Under the pieces are notes generated by a model. The model was not told the DNA's origin and made no database searches. It was given only the letters and a program-made list of their open reading frames with translations. A program made the translations under genes and the position numbers. DNA of 64,000 bases from Candidatus Sulfotelmatobacter sp. (GTDB lineage Bacteria > Acidobacteriota > Terriglobia > Terriglobales > Acidobacteriaceae), in assembly GCA_025462865.1 (NCBI GenBank), contig JAOAPI010000045.1:62001-126000 (forward strand), written 5' to 3'. Below are positions 28,975 through 37,406 of the stretch, one piece after another (the first letter of the stretch is position 1; each line of letters starts with the position of its first letter).

Positions 28975-29054
28975 GGAGGAAGGAGTATAGCTGGTTCTCA
29001 GCCGTATGCCGAGCCGCCCTTGCAACTGGCCAAAAGAATAAAGTCTCTTCTTGC

Positions 29055-30251
29055 TCACTGTCTCTGTTCCGAAGAACTCTGCCGCAATACGATTCGGGCT
29101 CCCTTCAACTCAAAGCGACCGTCGCGCCAGACGTAACGCAGATTCATATAGCTACCTACCCAGACTGCAAAGCCGAGCAGATCGCGCAAGGGATAAAGCC
29201 ATGGAGCGCGCCGCACTTGCGGGTCCCGCACCACCATCCACCCAACCAGCCACGCCTCAAGCAGTCGGTTGAGCACGGCAGTACCGAGTAGAACCAATCC
29301 TATTTCCCAGTGTCCCAATCCTGCGGCTGCGAGAAAACCCAGGATGCCGTACGGCATCGCGAAAATAAGACCGCTGCCAAAGTGTCCCTTGGGCCGCGAA
29401 TAGCGCGTAGTTTGAGCCCAGCGCAGCTGATTCTGCCACATGTGCCGTAACGATTTGTGATTCACAACATGATTGATCACGTGGCCGGATAGCACGACGC
29501 GATAACCCGCTTTTGCAATCAGATTTCCGATGGTGAAATCGTAAGCCATGTAATCTTTCAGCGCAGAGTAGCCGCCGATGCTCGCGAGAGAATCCTTGCG
29601 GACGACAGTCGTTGGCCCCAACCCAAACTTCATTCCCTCCAGCAGATTCGCCACGACCACTCCTGCCGTCATTTCTACCGACATGCCGATTGCCGTAAGT
29701 CCGGAAAAGAAGCCGGCTACATTCTTGCCGCGATACACGCACGTCACCATCCCGACCTGCGGATCGTGCAACGGTGCGGTTACTTCCCGCAAATAGTTCC
29801 TAGAGACTTCGACGTCGCTGTCCGTCGTCACCAGAATTTCGTGAGACGCGGCCTCTGCCATGATGTGAAATGATTGGACGACGGGATTCGGCCAATTTGC
29901 ATTGGTTATCAAGATTTTGGTTTTTATGCCCGGGTAGCGGGCGGATACTTCCCGCGCTACTTCGAGAGCGGGATCATCTGCATGGTCCGCGGCAAATAAA
30001 ATTTCATAGTCGGGATAATCCTGGACGTAGAAACTTTCGATATTTTCTTTGAGCTGCGCTTCCAGACCATGCACCGGTTTGAGTATGGAGACCGGAGGAA
30101 AATGCGCATCGCTGGTTACGGCCGCGATTTGCTTCCGGAGTTCCGAGCGAAACCGAATCATCCCCACCACCACCAGCCCAAGAAACACAGTTGAAGACAA
30201 CATGCCGACCACCGCCACAGCCAAAACGAAATAGAGAATCAGTCCAATCAC
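29055..30251 (-). CDS. hpnI: HpnI-like hopanoid glycosyltransferase (GT2/GT21)
   Basis: A 398-residue membrane glycosyltransferase resembling HpnI and ceramide glucosyltransferase. HpnI adds N-acetylglucosamine to bacteriohopanetetrol. There is an N-terminal membrane helix (residues ~3-32), the catalytic domain with the VSILKPVHG start, TTDSDVEV (DxD-like) and the QNQLRWAQTTR (QxxRW) motif near 275, and then C-terminal membrane helices. The HpnK and HpnJ partners are not in the window, so the assignment to hopanoids rests on similarity; a glucosylceramide-type substrate cannot be excluded. Its stop overlaps a potential GTG start of the downstream peptidase. Confidence 0.8.
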   Translation of the reverse strand: MIGLILYFVLAVAVVGMLSSTVFLGLVVVGMIRFRSELRKQIAAVTSDAHFPPVSILKPVHGLEAQLKENIESFYVQDYPDYEILFAADHADDPALEVAREVSARYPGIKTKILITNANWPNPVVQSFHIMAEAASHEILVTTDSDVEVSRNYLREVTAPLHDPQVGMVTCVYRGKNVAGFFSGLTAIGMSVEMTAGVVVANLLEGMKFGLGPTTVVRKDSLASIGGYSALKDYMAYDFTIGNLIAKAGYRVVLSGHVINHVVNHKSLRHMWQNQLRWAQTTRYSRPKGHFGSGLIFAMPYGILGFLAAAGLGHWEIGLVLLGTAVLNRLLEAWLVGWMVVRDPQVRRAPWLYPLRDLLGFAVWVGSYMNLRYVWRDGRFELKGARIVLRQSSSEQRQ

Positions 30252-30382
30252 TGTGTGTCATCCGACCGGCTTCGGCTTAGGGAATTTAGAAAATCGTCCA
30301 CTCTTACAATCCGCACGATACCCGGCACAAACAGCCAGTCACAATATACATTTTCGGACAAGCCGGGAGTAAGACAGGACGG

Positions 30383-31186
30383 CTAAGGCCGCTTTACATT
30401 TTCGCGCGGGTTGCCCAACCCGTAGAGGGAAGTCGCTTTCGTAATTTTATAATCTCTGTACTGAATCGAAAGAATGGCGCGGCCCCCAAGGCGTATCGCG
30501 CTTTCAGTATGATTCTCCGCTGGCAGCCAGAAATCATTTACTTTGACGTACGTGTGCCTCACTTCAGTCTTTTTGATCCAGAATGAAGGATTCCTGGCGG
30601 GTTCGCCTTCTATGCGGACGACGGCGAAGTCCTTCGCGTCCACCCAGATTTTTCCCCGGTAGAGAAATTTATTCTTGGTCTTCGGAATCAGGTTAAGGAC
30701 ATATTGCGGCCCGTCCGCCGTGATTTCATACCCGGCGGAAGTGAAATCGTAGTTTTCCGTATTCAGCGCCGTGTGTGCACGGTTCTCTTCATTCGCGGCT
30801 TCTTGTTCGCCCTCCAGCAGTTTCCGGAATACATGGTCGATTACAAATTTGGACCCTGTCTGCGACACAACGTGAAACTGCTTGGCATTGGGGGCGCGAT
30901 AGGCCACATTGACCACCATTTCGGCATCGCGGTCATTCGGAAACCCGCGATACTGCATGTGGTACACGCGTGTGCTGGTGAACTGATCCAACGCCGCGGC
31001 TCGCTGCGCATTGCGTTCCTGAAGCTTCCGGGCTACCTGCTCAGCCGGCAGCAGACCATTCGGAGGCGCATACGTGGAACGTCCTGCATCGAATCGCTGC
31101 TGTGGCGTCTGGCCGAAGGCCGCGAAACTGTAACACAGCAGTAACAAACTTCCGACATCCCGACTATTTATTCCGAAGCGCCCCAT
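30383..31186 (-). CDS. Exported LolA-like / outer-membrane lipoprotein-sorting-type protein
   Basis: A 267-residue exported protein with a signal peptide ending near residue 26. The body resembles the LolA/LppX half-barrel fold as found in acidobacterial lipoprotein-sorting-type proteins: YHMQYRGFPNDRDAEMVV, YEITADGPQYVLNLIPK, GKIWVDAKDFAVVRIEG, and the late LPAENHTESAI. GAGGAC lies just upstream of the ATG. It may carry or bind lipid in the periplasm. It lacks a companion LolCDE set, and I would not call it LolA proper. Confidence 0.7.
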   Translation of the reverse strand: MGRFGINSRDVGSLLLLCYSFAAFGQTPQQRFDAGRSTYAPPNGLLPAEQVARKLQERNAQRAAALDQFTSTRVYHMQYRGFPNDRDAEMVVNVAYRAPNAKQFHVVSQTGSKFVIDHVFRKLLEGEQEAANEENRAHTALNTENYDFTSAGYEITADGPQYVLNLIPKTKNKFLYRGKIWVDAKDFAVVRIEGEPARNPSFWIKKTEVRHTYVKVNDFWLPAENHTESAIRLGGRAILSIQYRDYKITKATSLYGLGNPRENVKRP

Positions 31187-31406
31187 GTCCTCTATTTCTC
31201 TTGGATGCAGTCTATCGGAGAAAGGGGGATTACGAACCGCGGAATGCTGAATTCAGATTTCGTTTCCCGTCGTGGGATTCCGATCCAGAACGTTCCGGGC
31301 CGTGCAGCGCGGTTTCTCCTGCCAACCCACTGGAAATTAAGGGTGGTTACCTTCGTGCCTCACTCATTGGAGCCATTCCGATTCTTCCCAATTTCTCGCA
31401 CACTAG

Positions 31407-31793
31407 ATGCAGCTCACTATGCTGGATATTAGCGTCCAAACAGACAGGCGTCGGCAAGATCGCATCCAGGCTGTGCTCCCAGTGCGAGTTCGCGGAGTAG
31501 ATACTGCTGGCACCACATTTGAGGAACTGGCGCATACTCTGGACCTAACGCCAACTGGCGTGCGCCTGGGCGCGATGCGCCATCAAGTAAAAGCGCTTGA
31601 GACATTAACAATTTTTTATCACCAGCGCCGAATGGATTTCAAAGTGGTATGGACAAAGCTGCTGGAGGGAACAAAAGAATATCAGGTTGGCCTCAAGGCC
31701 TTTTCTCAGGAGAAGGAAGCGTGGGGGCTGAGCCTTTTCAATTCGAGCGCACAGCCGCAGGAAAGAGCAGCAACGTCGTCGGCAACAGCCTGA
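31407..31793 (+). CDS. PilZ-domain protein
   Basis: A 128-residue single-domain PilZ protein, the family that binds cyclic di-GMP. The N-terminal arginine motif RRRQDR is followed about 35 residues later by DLTPTGVRL, which fits the D/NxSxxG motif with Thr in place of Ser. The remaining beta-barrel strands (LTIFYHQRRMDFKVVWTK, split at residue ~80) are present. It lies 14 bp before the Flp pilin gene on the same strand and may control pilus or surface behaviour; this link is inferred from position. Confidence 0.78.
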   Translation: MQLTMLDISVQTDRRRQDRIQAVLPVRVRGVDTAGTTFEELAHTLDLTPTGVRLGAMRHQVKALETLTIFYHQRRMDFKVVWTKLLEGTKEYQVGLKAFSQEKEAWGLSLFNSSAQPQERAATSSATA

Positions 31794-31807
31794 CGCGAGA
31801 AAAAACT

Positions 31808-31972
31808 ATGGGATACTTTCTACGCACCCTTTGGTCTGATGAAGATGGACAGGACGTCGCTGAGTATTCGGTGATGCTCGCGGTCATTCTTATCATTGTG
31901 GTGAGCACGATCAGGCTGATTGGATCGAATGCCGGCCACGTGTTCTCTCAGGTCGGCAGCGCAATTCAGTAG
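31808..31972 (+). CDS. Flp/Fap-type pilin subunit
   Basis: A 54-residue class IVb (Flp) prepilin. The short polar leader ends in DEDGQDVAEY, the typical prepilin peptidase site (cleavage after Gly14, with Glu at +5), followed by a hydrophobic helix (SVMLAVILIIVVSTIRLI). The start is ATG 31808; the ribosome site is poor. No TadA, TadV or Cpa assembly genes are in the window, so the machinery must be encoded elsewhere. A small hairpin (GGGTGAA/TTCACCC, 32013-32029) follows the stop. Confidence 0.88.
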   Translation: MGYFLRTLWSDEDGQDVAEYSVMLAVILIIVVSTIRLIGSNAGHVFSQVGSAIQ

Positions 31973-32131
31973 TCCAAGTTAACTCCCCACTTCATCGTCC
32001 CAACTTTCTTCAGGGTGAATTCTTCACCCGCAGAATCCCCCATTTGCAAGGCGGATAAGTGAACGACATTGCCCGCACTGTGCGCTAAGTCGCACATCAG
32101 CAATTACTAGGCCCAGACATTTCAGGGATAA

Positions 32132-33067
32132 TTACGGATTTACTGAATTGCCCATCATGAACGCAAACAGCAGAGGAAGATAGATGACCGTGGCTTGCAA
32201 CACATGACGAGCCAACATTTTGGATCGCGGGCTGTTGATGGGCAGCTTGAGGAAAGCGAGTCGGGCGCCGAAATAGAAAAGGGCAAGACCCAGTACTATC
32301 GCTCCCACCATATAAATCTTGCCCGCCATTCCGAAAACGCTGGGCAAGACGCTAAGAGGAATCAGGATCAGCGAATAAGCCACGATGCGGCGCGCCGTCG
32401 ACCGCCCATCTTCTTCAACGACTGGCAGCATGCGAATTCCACCGCTTGCGTAATCTTCGCGGTACAGCCATGCGATGGAGAAAAAATGCGGGAACTGCCA
32501 CACGAAAAGGATGGCAAACAATATCAGCGCTCCCCATTCCAAATGGCCACGGGCGGCGGTCCAACCCAAAACTCCCGGCATCGCTCCAGGGAACGCGCCA
32601 ACAAAAGTGCAGATCGGAGAAATCCGCTTCAAAGGTGTGTAAGCGGCCAGATATACCACCGAAGTCAGAAGGGTCAATAATCCGGTCAGCGGATTGGTGA
32701 AGATTGCTAAGTATAAGGAGCCGCCAAGGGTGGCCAGCAACCCGGCGGTGGTCGCGTGAAACAGGCTCATCCGTCCTGCAGGCAGTGGCCGTTGCGCCGT
32801 GCGGCGCATGTTTGCGTCCACTTTATGCTCCATGACTTCGTTGAGCGCTGCCGTTCCGCTGGAGACCAGCCCGATTCCCAAAAGCGCGTGGAAAAGGCCC
32901 CACGATAACGAGGAGACACCAGCCTTCTGCGCACCGAAGTAGTAGCCGCACCACGCAGTCATGACGATCAAGGTGGTGACACGCAGCTTCACCAGTTCTG
33001 CATAATCGCGCAATAGGGAAAATGCATGTCTGCGAGTGGGAACCAGCGGCTGGGTCATCGTGCTCAT
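32132..33067 (-). CDS. ctaB: Protoheme IX farnesyltransferase (heme O synthase)
   Basis: Attaches a farnesyl group to heme b to give heme O, the precursor of the heme A used by A-type oxidases. A 311-residue UbiA-family membrane protein with about eight or nine helices. The prenyl-diphosphate binding region NEVMEHKVDANMRRTAQRPL (near residue 78) is a form of the N-D/E-x-x-D/E-x3-D motif. The second loop has YTPLKRISP. It lies about 3 kb from the cytochrome oxidase operon on the opposite strand, which fits a role in building that oxidase. No heme A synthase (CtaA) gene is present in the window. Confidence 0.93.
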   Translation of the reverse strand: MSTMTQPLVPTRRHAFSLLRDYAELVKLRVTTLIVMTAWCGYYFGAQKAGVSSLSWGLFHALLGIGLVSSGTAALNEVMEHKVDANMRRTAQRPLPAGRMSLFHATTAGLLATLGGSLYLAIFTNPLTGLLTLLTSVVYLAAYTPLKRISPICTFVGAFPGAMPGVLGWTAARGHLEWGALILFAILFVWQFPHFFSIAWLYREDYASGGIRMLPVVEEDGRSTARRIVAYSLILIPLSVLPSVFGMAGKIYMVGAIVLGLALFYFGARLAFLKLPINSPRSKMLARHVLQATVIYLPLLFAFMMGNSVNP

Positions 33068-33260
33068 AGGAAATCAGTGGTGTGGTAGTGTTACCGCTTT
33101 GGATGCATCAGGACAGCCAGTCGACCCGAGTAAACGGGGCAAGGCGACAATGCCGCCCAATTCACTCAAGAATTGCATGACTACTCTCCCTGCTTTCGAA
33201 AGTCAAGTCAAAACGCAACCCCAACCAGTAGTGCCTTCGCCACTCTGCGCGAAAATTGCG

Positions 33261-34589
33261 CTACTGGCTTGCCGATGATCCTGCGGTATCGAAGGTTTCC
33301 GGCGGATCAAAAAAACATTGGTGCCATAAAGCCGCATCCGATAATTTGCCCACCTTCCATTGCTGGAGCGTTGGCAGGGTGGCGGCGATCATTCCCCCGT
33401 CAACCGAATCGAAGATCAGCACGATTCCTGCCAGTTCCTCCGGCTTCTGCGATAGTTCCGCATAATTCCTATCCAGCACGGACTTGGCAAATTCCAGTCT
33501 GAGTTGAGGGCCGGAATCTTTCGCTTCGTTGATTTTTTCCACCGAGACAATTTTAACGGTCCTGCCGCGCAAGGGCGCCCAATTTCCAGGGAATGGAGCT
33601 TTTTCTTCCCTGGTCACATGGAAAAGGTCGGCCGCAACGGGAACGGACGCTGCAGGGGTGGGCAAATCGCCCTCGGGAACGCTATCGGGCATTTCGAGAT
33701 TGTTCCGCCAGATCCATCCCCGGGATAAGCCAGAAATTCGCACGTGAACCCAGTCCCGATTGAAATCCAGCATTTCGAACTCGTCGTGCGCGCTGGCCAA
33801 GAACATCGCCTTCGCCGTCAGGCTGGCTGTTCCGACCACTGGTGTTCCCGACTTCTTCACAGCGACTAGATTCTTGGGATGAGCCTGGTTTTTAAGAATC
33901 TCTTCGAGACTTTCTGCCTCAGCCTGCAGACCGTTGGGATCGTTATCCGCCCGGCGTTTCTCGCCGGCATTCGGGGTGCTCTTCTCGCGCCCTGCCAACT
34001 CCTGCTCAGCCAATCCCTGTGACAGCGACGATGAAAAGCCGCCGCCGGTTTGCGGAAGCCTCGGTACTGGCGCCGAGACGCTCGGCTCTGCGGCAGCCGA
34101 GGCCTTTGTAGTTGGAGCGGCCTGAGAAATTGCCGACGAGCCCGAACCAGATTGCTGCGCCTTGCTGGTCAATTGTTCTGCCAACTGATCCAGAAGGTCC
34201 GCTTCCAACCGTCCGTTCGATGTAAGCACTTGGTATCCCGAACGGCCTGCAACCGGATCGGCGTACCAGGCGGTGACTTGCACACTCACCCGCACCACAG
34301 ACCCGCCCTTAGGACTTGCGCTGACGTTAAATTTGGACTGGTAATAACCGCGCTGATAATGATCCAGGGGATGATTGGTCGAGATCGCGAATCCATCGAC
34401 CACGGGGAGCCTTCCCGCTGTCGCGGTCTGCATCGAATTAAGCGCCCTCTCTACCGTGGTCTTGGATTGAGGAAAACTTCGCTCTAACCCACCCGCTTGT
34501 CCTCTGGCCCTATCGCAACCAAAGACTACAACGGTCAGCGCCAAGGCATGACAGAGAGCTTTCCCGCATACGTCCAGCCGACGATTCAT
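33261..34589 (-). CDS. Exported SH3-like domain protein
   Basis: A 442-residue exported protein. The start at 34589 overlaps the stop of the upstream gene (ATGA), which suggests translational coupling. The N-terminus has a signal peptide. Residues ~40-140 form an unrecognised domain with basic and aromatic residues (HYQRGYYQSKFNVSASPKGG). A Ser/Gly/Ala-rich linker follows. An SH3-like domain lies near 255-310 (ASAHDEFEMLDFNRDWVHVRI, split at ~270; then GWIWRNNLEM). The final ~110 residues are of unknown fold. Bacterial SH3 domains often bind peptidoglycan or protein partners. The upstream gene carries a similar SH3-like end, so the two products probably act together. Confidence 0.65.
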   Translation of the reverse strand: MNRRLDVCGKALCHALALTVVVFGCDRARGQAGGLERSFPQSKTTVERALNSMQTATAGRLPVVDGFAISTNHPLDHYQRGYYQSKFNVSASPKGGSVVRVSVQVTAWYADPVAGRSGYQVLTSNGRLEADLLDQLAEQLTSKAQQSGSGSSAISQAAPTTKASAAAEPSVSAPVPRLPQTGGGFSSSLSQGLAEQELAGREKSTPNAGEKRRADNDPNGLQAEAESLEEILKNQAHPKNLVAVKKSGTPVVGTASLTAKAMFLASAHDEFEMLDFNRDWVHVRISGLSRGWIWRNNLEMPDSVPEGDLPTPAASVPVAADLFHVTREEKAPFPGNWAPLRGRTVKIVSVEKINEAKDSGPQLRLEFAKSVLDRNYAELSQKPEELAGIVLIFDSVDGGMIAATLPTLQQWKVGKLSDAALWHQCFFDPPETFDTAGSSASQ

Positions 34590-35596
34590 GGTTGCTCCAA
34601 CTCGTCGCGTTGCATCCATCCGTGTTGCCCGTCGTGGGTCTCAACGCCATACCAATAGGGCGTTGAAATCAAAATCAGCACTTCCGTCCCTGCGGTCAAC
34701 GTTTGCAGCGTGCTCGCAGTGTGGAAGGGAGCGGATTTGAGCGGCGCGCCCGGCGCCTTCACTAAGCGCTCCACCTGTTTTCTTAAATCTTTCACGCGCT
34801 CTTCCAGGGGTTGGCCTGAACGCGTTTCAGCAGGTTGCGTAGCTGCAGCTGGCGCCCCAGACATTGAAGCACCTTCGGCGACCTTCGAGTCGACGGGCGC
34901 CGCAGGGGACGCCTCCGTCAACGAGGAGCTGTCAGTTTGCATCGCGAGGTTCTGTTTCTTCTCCAGCTGTTCCTGCCGCTCCTTCTGAGCTTCCGCGTTC
35001 TGCGTCTTCATTACCTCGATGGCTTCGAGATGGTCATGAATGTCCTTGTACTCCGCGCTTTCAACCGATCCATTGGATTGATGCACAACCCGCCGGAAGT
35101 CTTCCGCAAACAGCGCATTGATGCGCAAGATCGTATTCTTCTCGCCTTGAGGCTGCACCACGTATCGCACTACCAGCGTTCCGACATCACCGCTGTCCTT
35201 GAAGTTGCGGGGATCGATCGCTTGCTCGCGAACCTTGTAGAACACCTTGCCACCCTCGTTCCACGCGGGAAAAAGCCGCGAGGAACTTGCGGCTTTCGCG
35301 CCAGCGACAAACTCGTCCTTGTTGTATTCTTTGGTTCCACGGATCACGCCGTTCTGCGCGATGTCCTCAACAACCGTAGCTACTTCAGTCTCCGGCATAG
35401 GCACGTTGACGATCAGGCCTTCGCCGTAGCTCAATTTATCTTTTGCAAGGCTTGCAACCGGCAGGGCGATCACCCAAACGATAACAATCACTAGGAGAAG
35501 GTGCCAAAGGGTGAAATCCGGTTCGATCACCATAGCGGATGGCCGAGGTTGACCAAGTCCGCCGGTCGCGTTATTAGCCTTGCTCGGGAAATCCAT
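34586..35596 (-). CDS. Membrane-anchored protein with C-terminal SH3-like domain
   Basis: A 336-residue protein. One membrane segment (WHLLLVIVIVWVIALPVASL) lies near residues 30-50. A periplasmic domain of ~130 residues follows (GEGLIVNVPMPETEVATVVEDI; FYKVREQAIDPRNFKDSGDVG). Then come a charged coiled coil (AQKERQEQLEKKQ) and an SH3-like end (LTAGTEVLILISTPYWYGVE, then GQHGWMQRDEL). The start codon is uncertain: I use ATG 35596; GTG 35629 and ATG 35533 are possible. It is the first gene of a minus-strand pair that diverges from the cytochrome operon and shares its promoter region. The function is unknown. Confidence 0.62.
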   Translation of the reverse strand: MDFPSKANNATGGLGQPRPSAMVIEPDFTLWHLLLVIVIVWVIALPVASLAKDKLSYGEGLIVNVPMPETEVATVVEDIAQNGVIRGTKEYNKDEFVAGAKAASSSRLFPAWNEGGKVFYKVREQAIDPRNFKDSGDVGTLVVRYVVQPQGEKNTILRINALFAEDFRRVVHQSNGSVESAEYKDIHDHLEAIEVMKTQNAEAQKERQEQLEKKQNLAMQTDSSSLTEASPAAPVDSKVAEGASMSGAPAAATQPAETRSGQPLEERVKDLRKQVERLVKAPGAPLKSAPFHTASTLQTLTAGTEVLILISTPYWYGVETHDGQHGWMQRDELEQP

Positions 35597-35953
35597 GTTG
35601 CGACCCCAAAAACCGATCCACGAATCCACTGTAAAGCTCCGCTGCTCTGCTTCACGAGTCTCGTACTACGGGCAGGAAGCTGTCAACTCCGCTACACAAC
35701 TCCACCTGCAAACCTCGACATGTAAAGATTTATGTCACCCAGATGTAAAAAAAATGTCAAAACTACTTGCACTTCGTCTTTCGCCCGTAGTACGATTTCG
35801 CGCGGTAGGGTGGTAGAACCTTTGTGACTTTTCTTTATGGGCAAGAAATGCGAGGGGTTCGCATTTCGAGCCTTTCTCCGCAAGTATCTGCTTATGTGTT
35901 AACTCATTTTTCAAAAACAGATCGTGATTTGATCTTTGCCGAGGAGTCCGGCC
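35597..35953. promoter_or_regulatory. Divergent control region of the cytochrome operon
   Basis: About 357 bases between the SH3-like gene pair and the respiratory operon. It holds a perfect 13-bp inverted repeat (arms 35661-35673 and 35783-35795) and, between the arms, two direct copies of ATGTAAA-N4/5-ATGTCA (35720-35737 and 35743-35759). The rightward gene has GAGGAG at 35941-35946. No protein gene is evident. Confidence 0.6.
35661..35795. promoter_or_regulatory. 13-bp inverted repeat with arms 109 bp apart
   Basis: TCGTACTACGGGC at 35661-35673 is the exact reverse complement of GCCCGTAGTACGA at 35783-35795. A chance perfect 13-bp match at this distance is unlikely. The arms could be paired operators for a looping regulator controlling both divergent operons, or could form a long-range hairpin. 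Confidence 0.6.
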
Positions 35954-37381
35954 ATGCGCCTTTCGAGTCATTCGCGTCTTCGCGATGTTTCCTACTTTGG
36001 TTCGTTGGTACTGATCGCCGTATTCGTGATGCTTGCCTGCAGCCCGCGCGCGAATGCCTTGCCGGCCTTCGCCAGAAAATACGGGTTGCGCTGTTCGGCC
36101 TGCCACGAGTCTTGGCCAATGCTGAATTACTTCGGCCAAAAATTCAAAGATAACGGCTACCAACTCATGAACGACCGCGATGCCCCGATCTGGCAGAGTC
36201 CGGGCTACTGGCCGGTCACCTTCCGCATGGTTTCCATGTGGCACCGGGTCAGCACCGGTAAAGTCTTGGTAGATACTTATTCACCGGGACTCACCGATCC
36301 AACCGGGGTAGCGATTCAGCGGATCACGACTTCTGGCTTTGATTTGAGCGGCCTCGATCTTCACACTGGCGGCACCCTGGACAAGAATATTTCGTTCTTC
36401 CTGCTTCCCTCTTCCGATCCGGCTGGTTCCTTTCACTTTGAAACAGTCATGGCGCGCCTCGACAATCTGTTTGGCAGCCCTTGGCTGAACATTAAGCTCG
36501 GAAAATTTGAACTCGACAACCTTCTTTCGGAGAAGCGTCCGCTCACCCTTACCGGCAACGGCGGTATTTACCAGCTCTACCACTTCATTCCGGTTGGCGA
36601 TGGAAACATTTTCGGCCAGATCGGTGACAACCAGCTGGGCGCCGAACTAATGGGCCACTCCTGGAATGACCGCACCCGTTATTCCGCAGCTCTCCTCAGC
36701 TCGAATGATGGCACCACCCAGCTTCCGTACGGCAATGCTTACAGCGGATTCTTTACCGCCAGCCAGGCTTTCGATACCGGAAAAGCTGGCGTGCAGCGCA
36801 TTGGGTTCTATGCCATGATCGGCCAGGCGCCAACCACTTGGCGCACCAGCGGCGGAGCAACCGGCTTTCTGCCCGGCGCCGCAATTGGCAACAAGTCCTT
36901 TAGCCGCGAGGGCTTCGTTGGACAGTTTTACTTCGGTCAGCATGTGGATCTTCAGGTCGTCACGCAGCATGGGCAGGATAGCGCGTGGTTTGGACAAGGT
37001 TACGGCGACTTGATTGACGGAGTTGCCACCCTGAACAACACTACCGGAACTGTGTTGCCCGCGGGGTCACGGTCTCCCAGTTGGAACGGCGTTCTGTTTG
37101 AGCCTCACTACATCTACAGCCCTCAGCTCATATTCATTGGGCGCTATGAGACGATCCGCATGTCGCAGCAGTCGACTCCGGGTACACCCTCGAACTTGGG
37201 CAATATCTCGAGCTATACCCTTGCCTTCCGTTACAACCCGTTTATGACCAGCCGGGCAGGTTTTGCCTGGCACAACGAATACAACTGGCTGCACCAGGAT
37301 GGCACGGGGCCGAGTCTAGGCCTGACGAGCACCAACGTAAACACCAGCGAAGTGATGACAGGATTCGACTTTGATTTCTAA
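35954..37381 (+). CDS. Cyc2-like monoheme cytochrome-porin fusion
   Basis: A 475-residue exported outer-membrane protein. GAGGAG seven bases upstream supports ATG 35954. After the signal peptide (to about Ala36) comes a short cytochrome segment: LPAFARKYGLRCSACHESW with a CxxCH heme site (C47, C50, H51), then YFGQKFKDNGYQL. This matches the signature around the heme of Cyc2-type fused cytochrome-porins (PxFARxxG-xx-CxxCH ... FG-x-x-FK-x-x-GY). The remaining ~400 residues have the alternating pattern and terminal Phe (FDFDF) of an outer-membrane beta-barrel. Cyc2 proteins oxidise Fe(II) at the cell surface in iron oxidisers; here the substrate is unknown. It is the first gene of a respiratory operon, which fits electron import toward the oxidase. 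Confidence 0.75.
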   Translation: MRLSSHSRLRDVSYFGSLVLIAVFVMLACSPRANALPAFARKYGLRCSACHESWPMLNYFGQKFKDNGYQLMNDRDAPIWQSPGYWPVTFRMVSMWHRVSTGKVLVDTYSPGLTDPTGVAIQRITTSGFDLSGLDLHTGGTLDKNISFFLLPSSDPAGSFHFETVMARLDNLFGSPWLNIKLGKFELDNLLSEKRPLTLTGNGGIYQLYHFIPVGDGNIFGQIGDNQLGAELMGHSWNDRTRYSAALLSSNDGTTQLPYGNAYSGFFTASQAFDTGKAGVQRIGFYAMIGQAPTTWRTSGGATGFLPGAAIGNKSFSREGFVGQFYFGQHVDLQVVTQHGQDSAWFGQGYGDLIDGVATLNNTTGTVLPAGSRSPSWNGVLFEPHYIYSPQLIFIGRYETIRMSQQSTPGTPSNLGNISSYTLAFRYNPFMTSRAGFAWHNEYNWLHQDGTGPSLGLTSTNVNTSEVMTGFDFDF

Positions 37382-37406
37382 GCTTCGGTTTTCGGAGAGG
37401 GACAGC

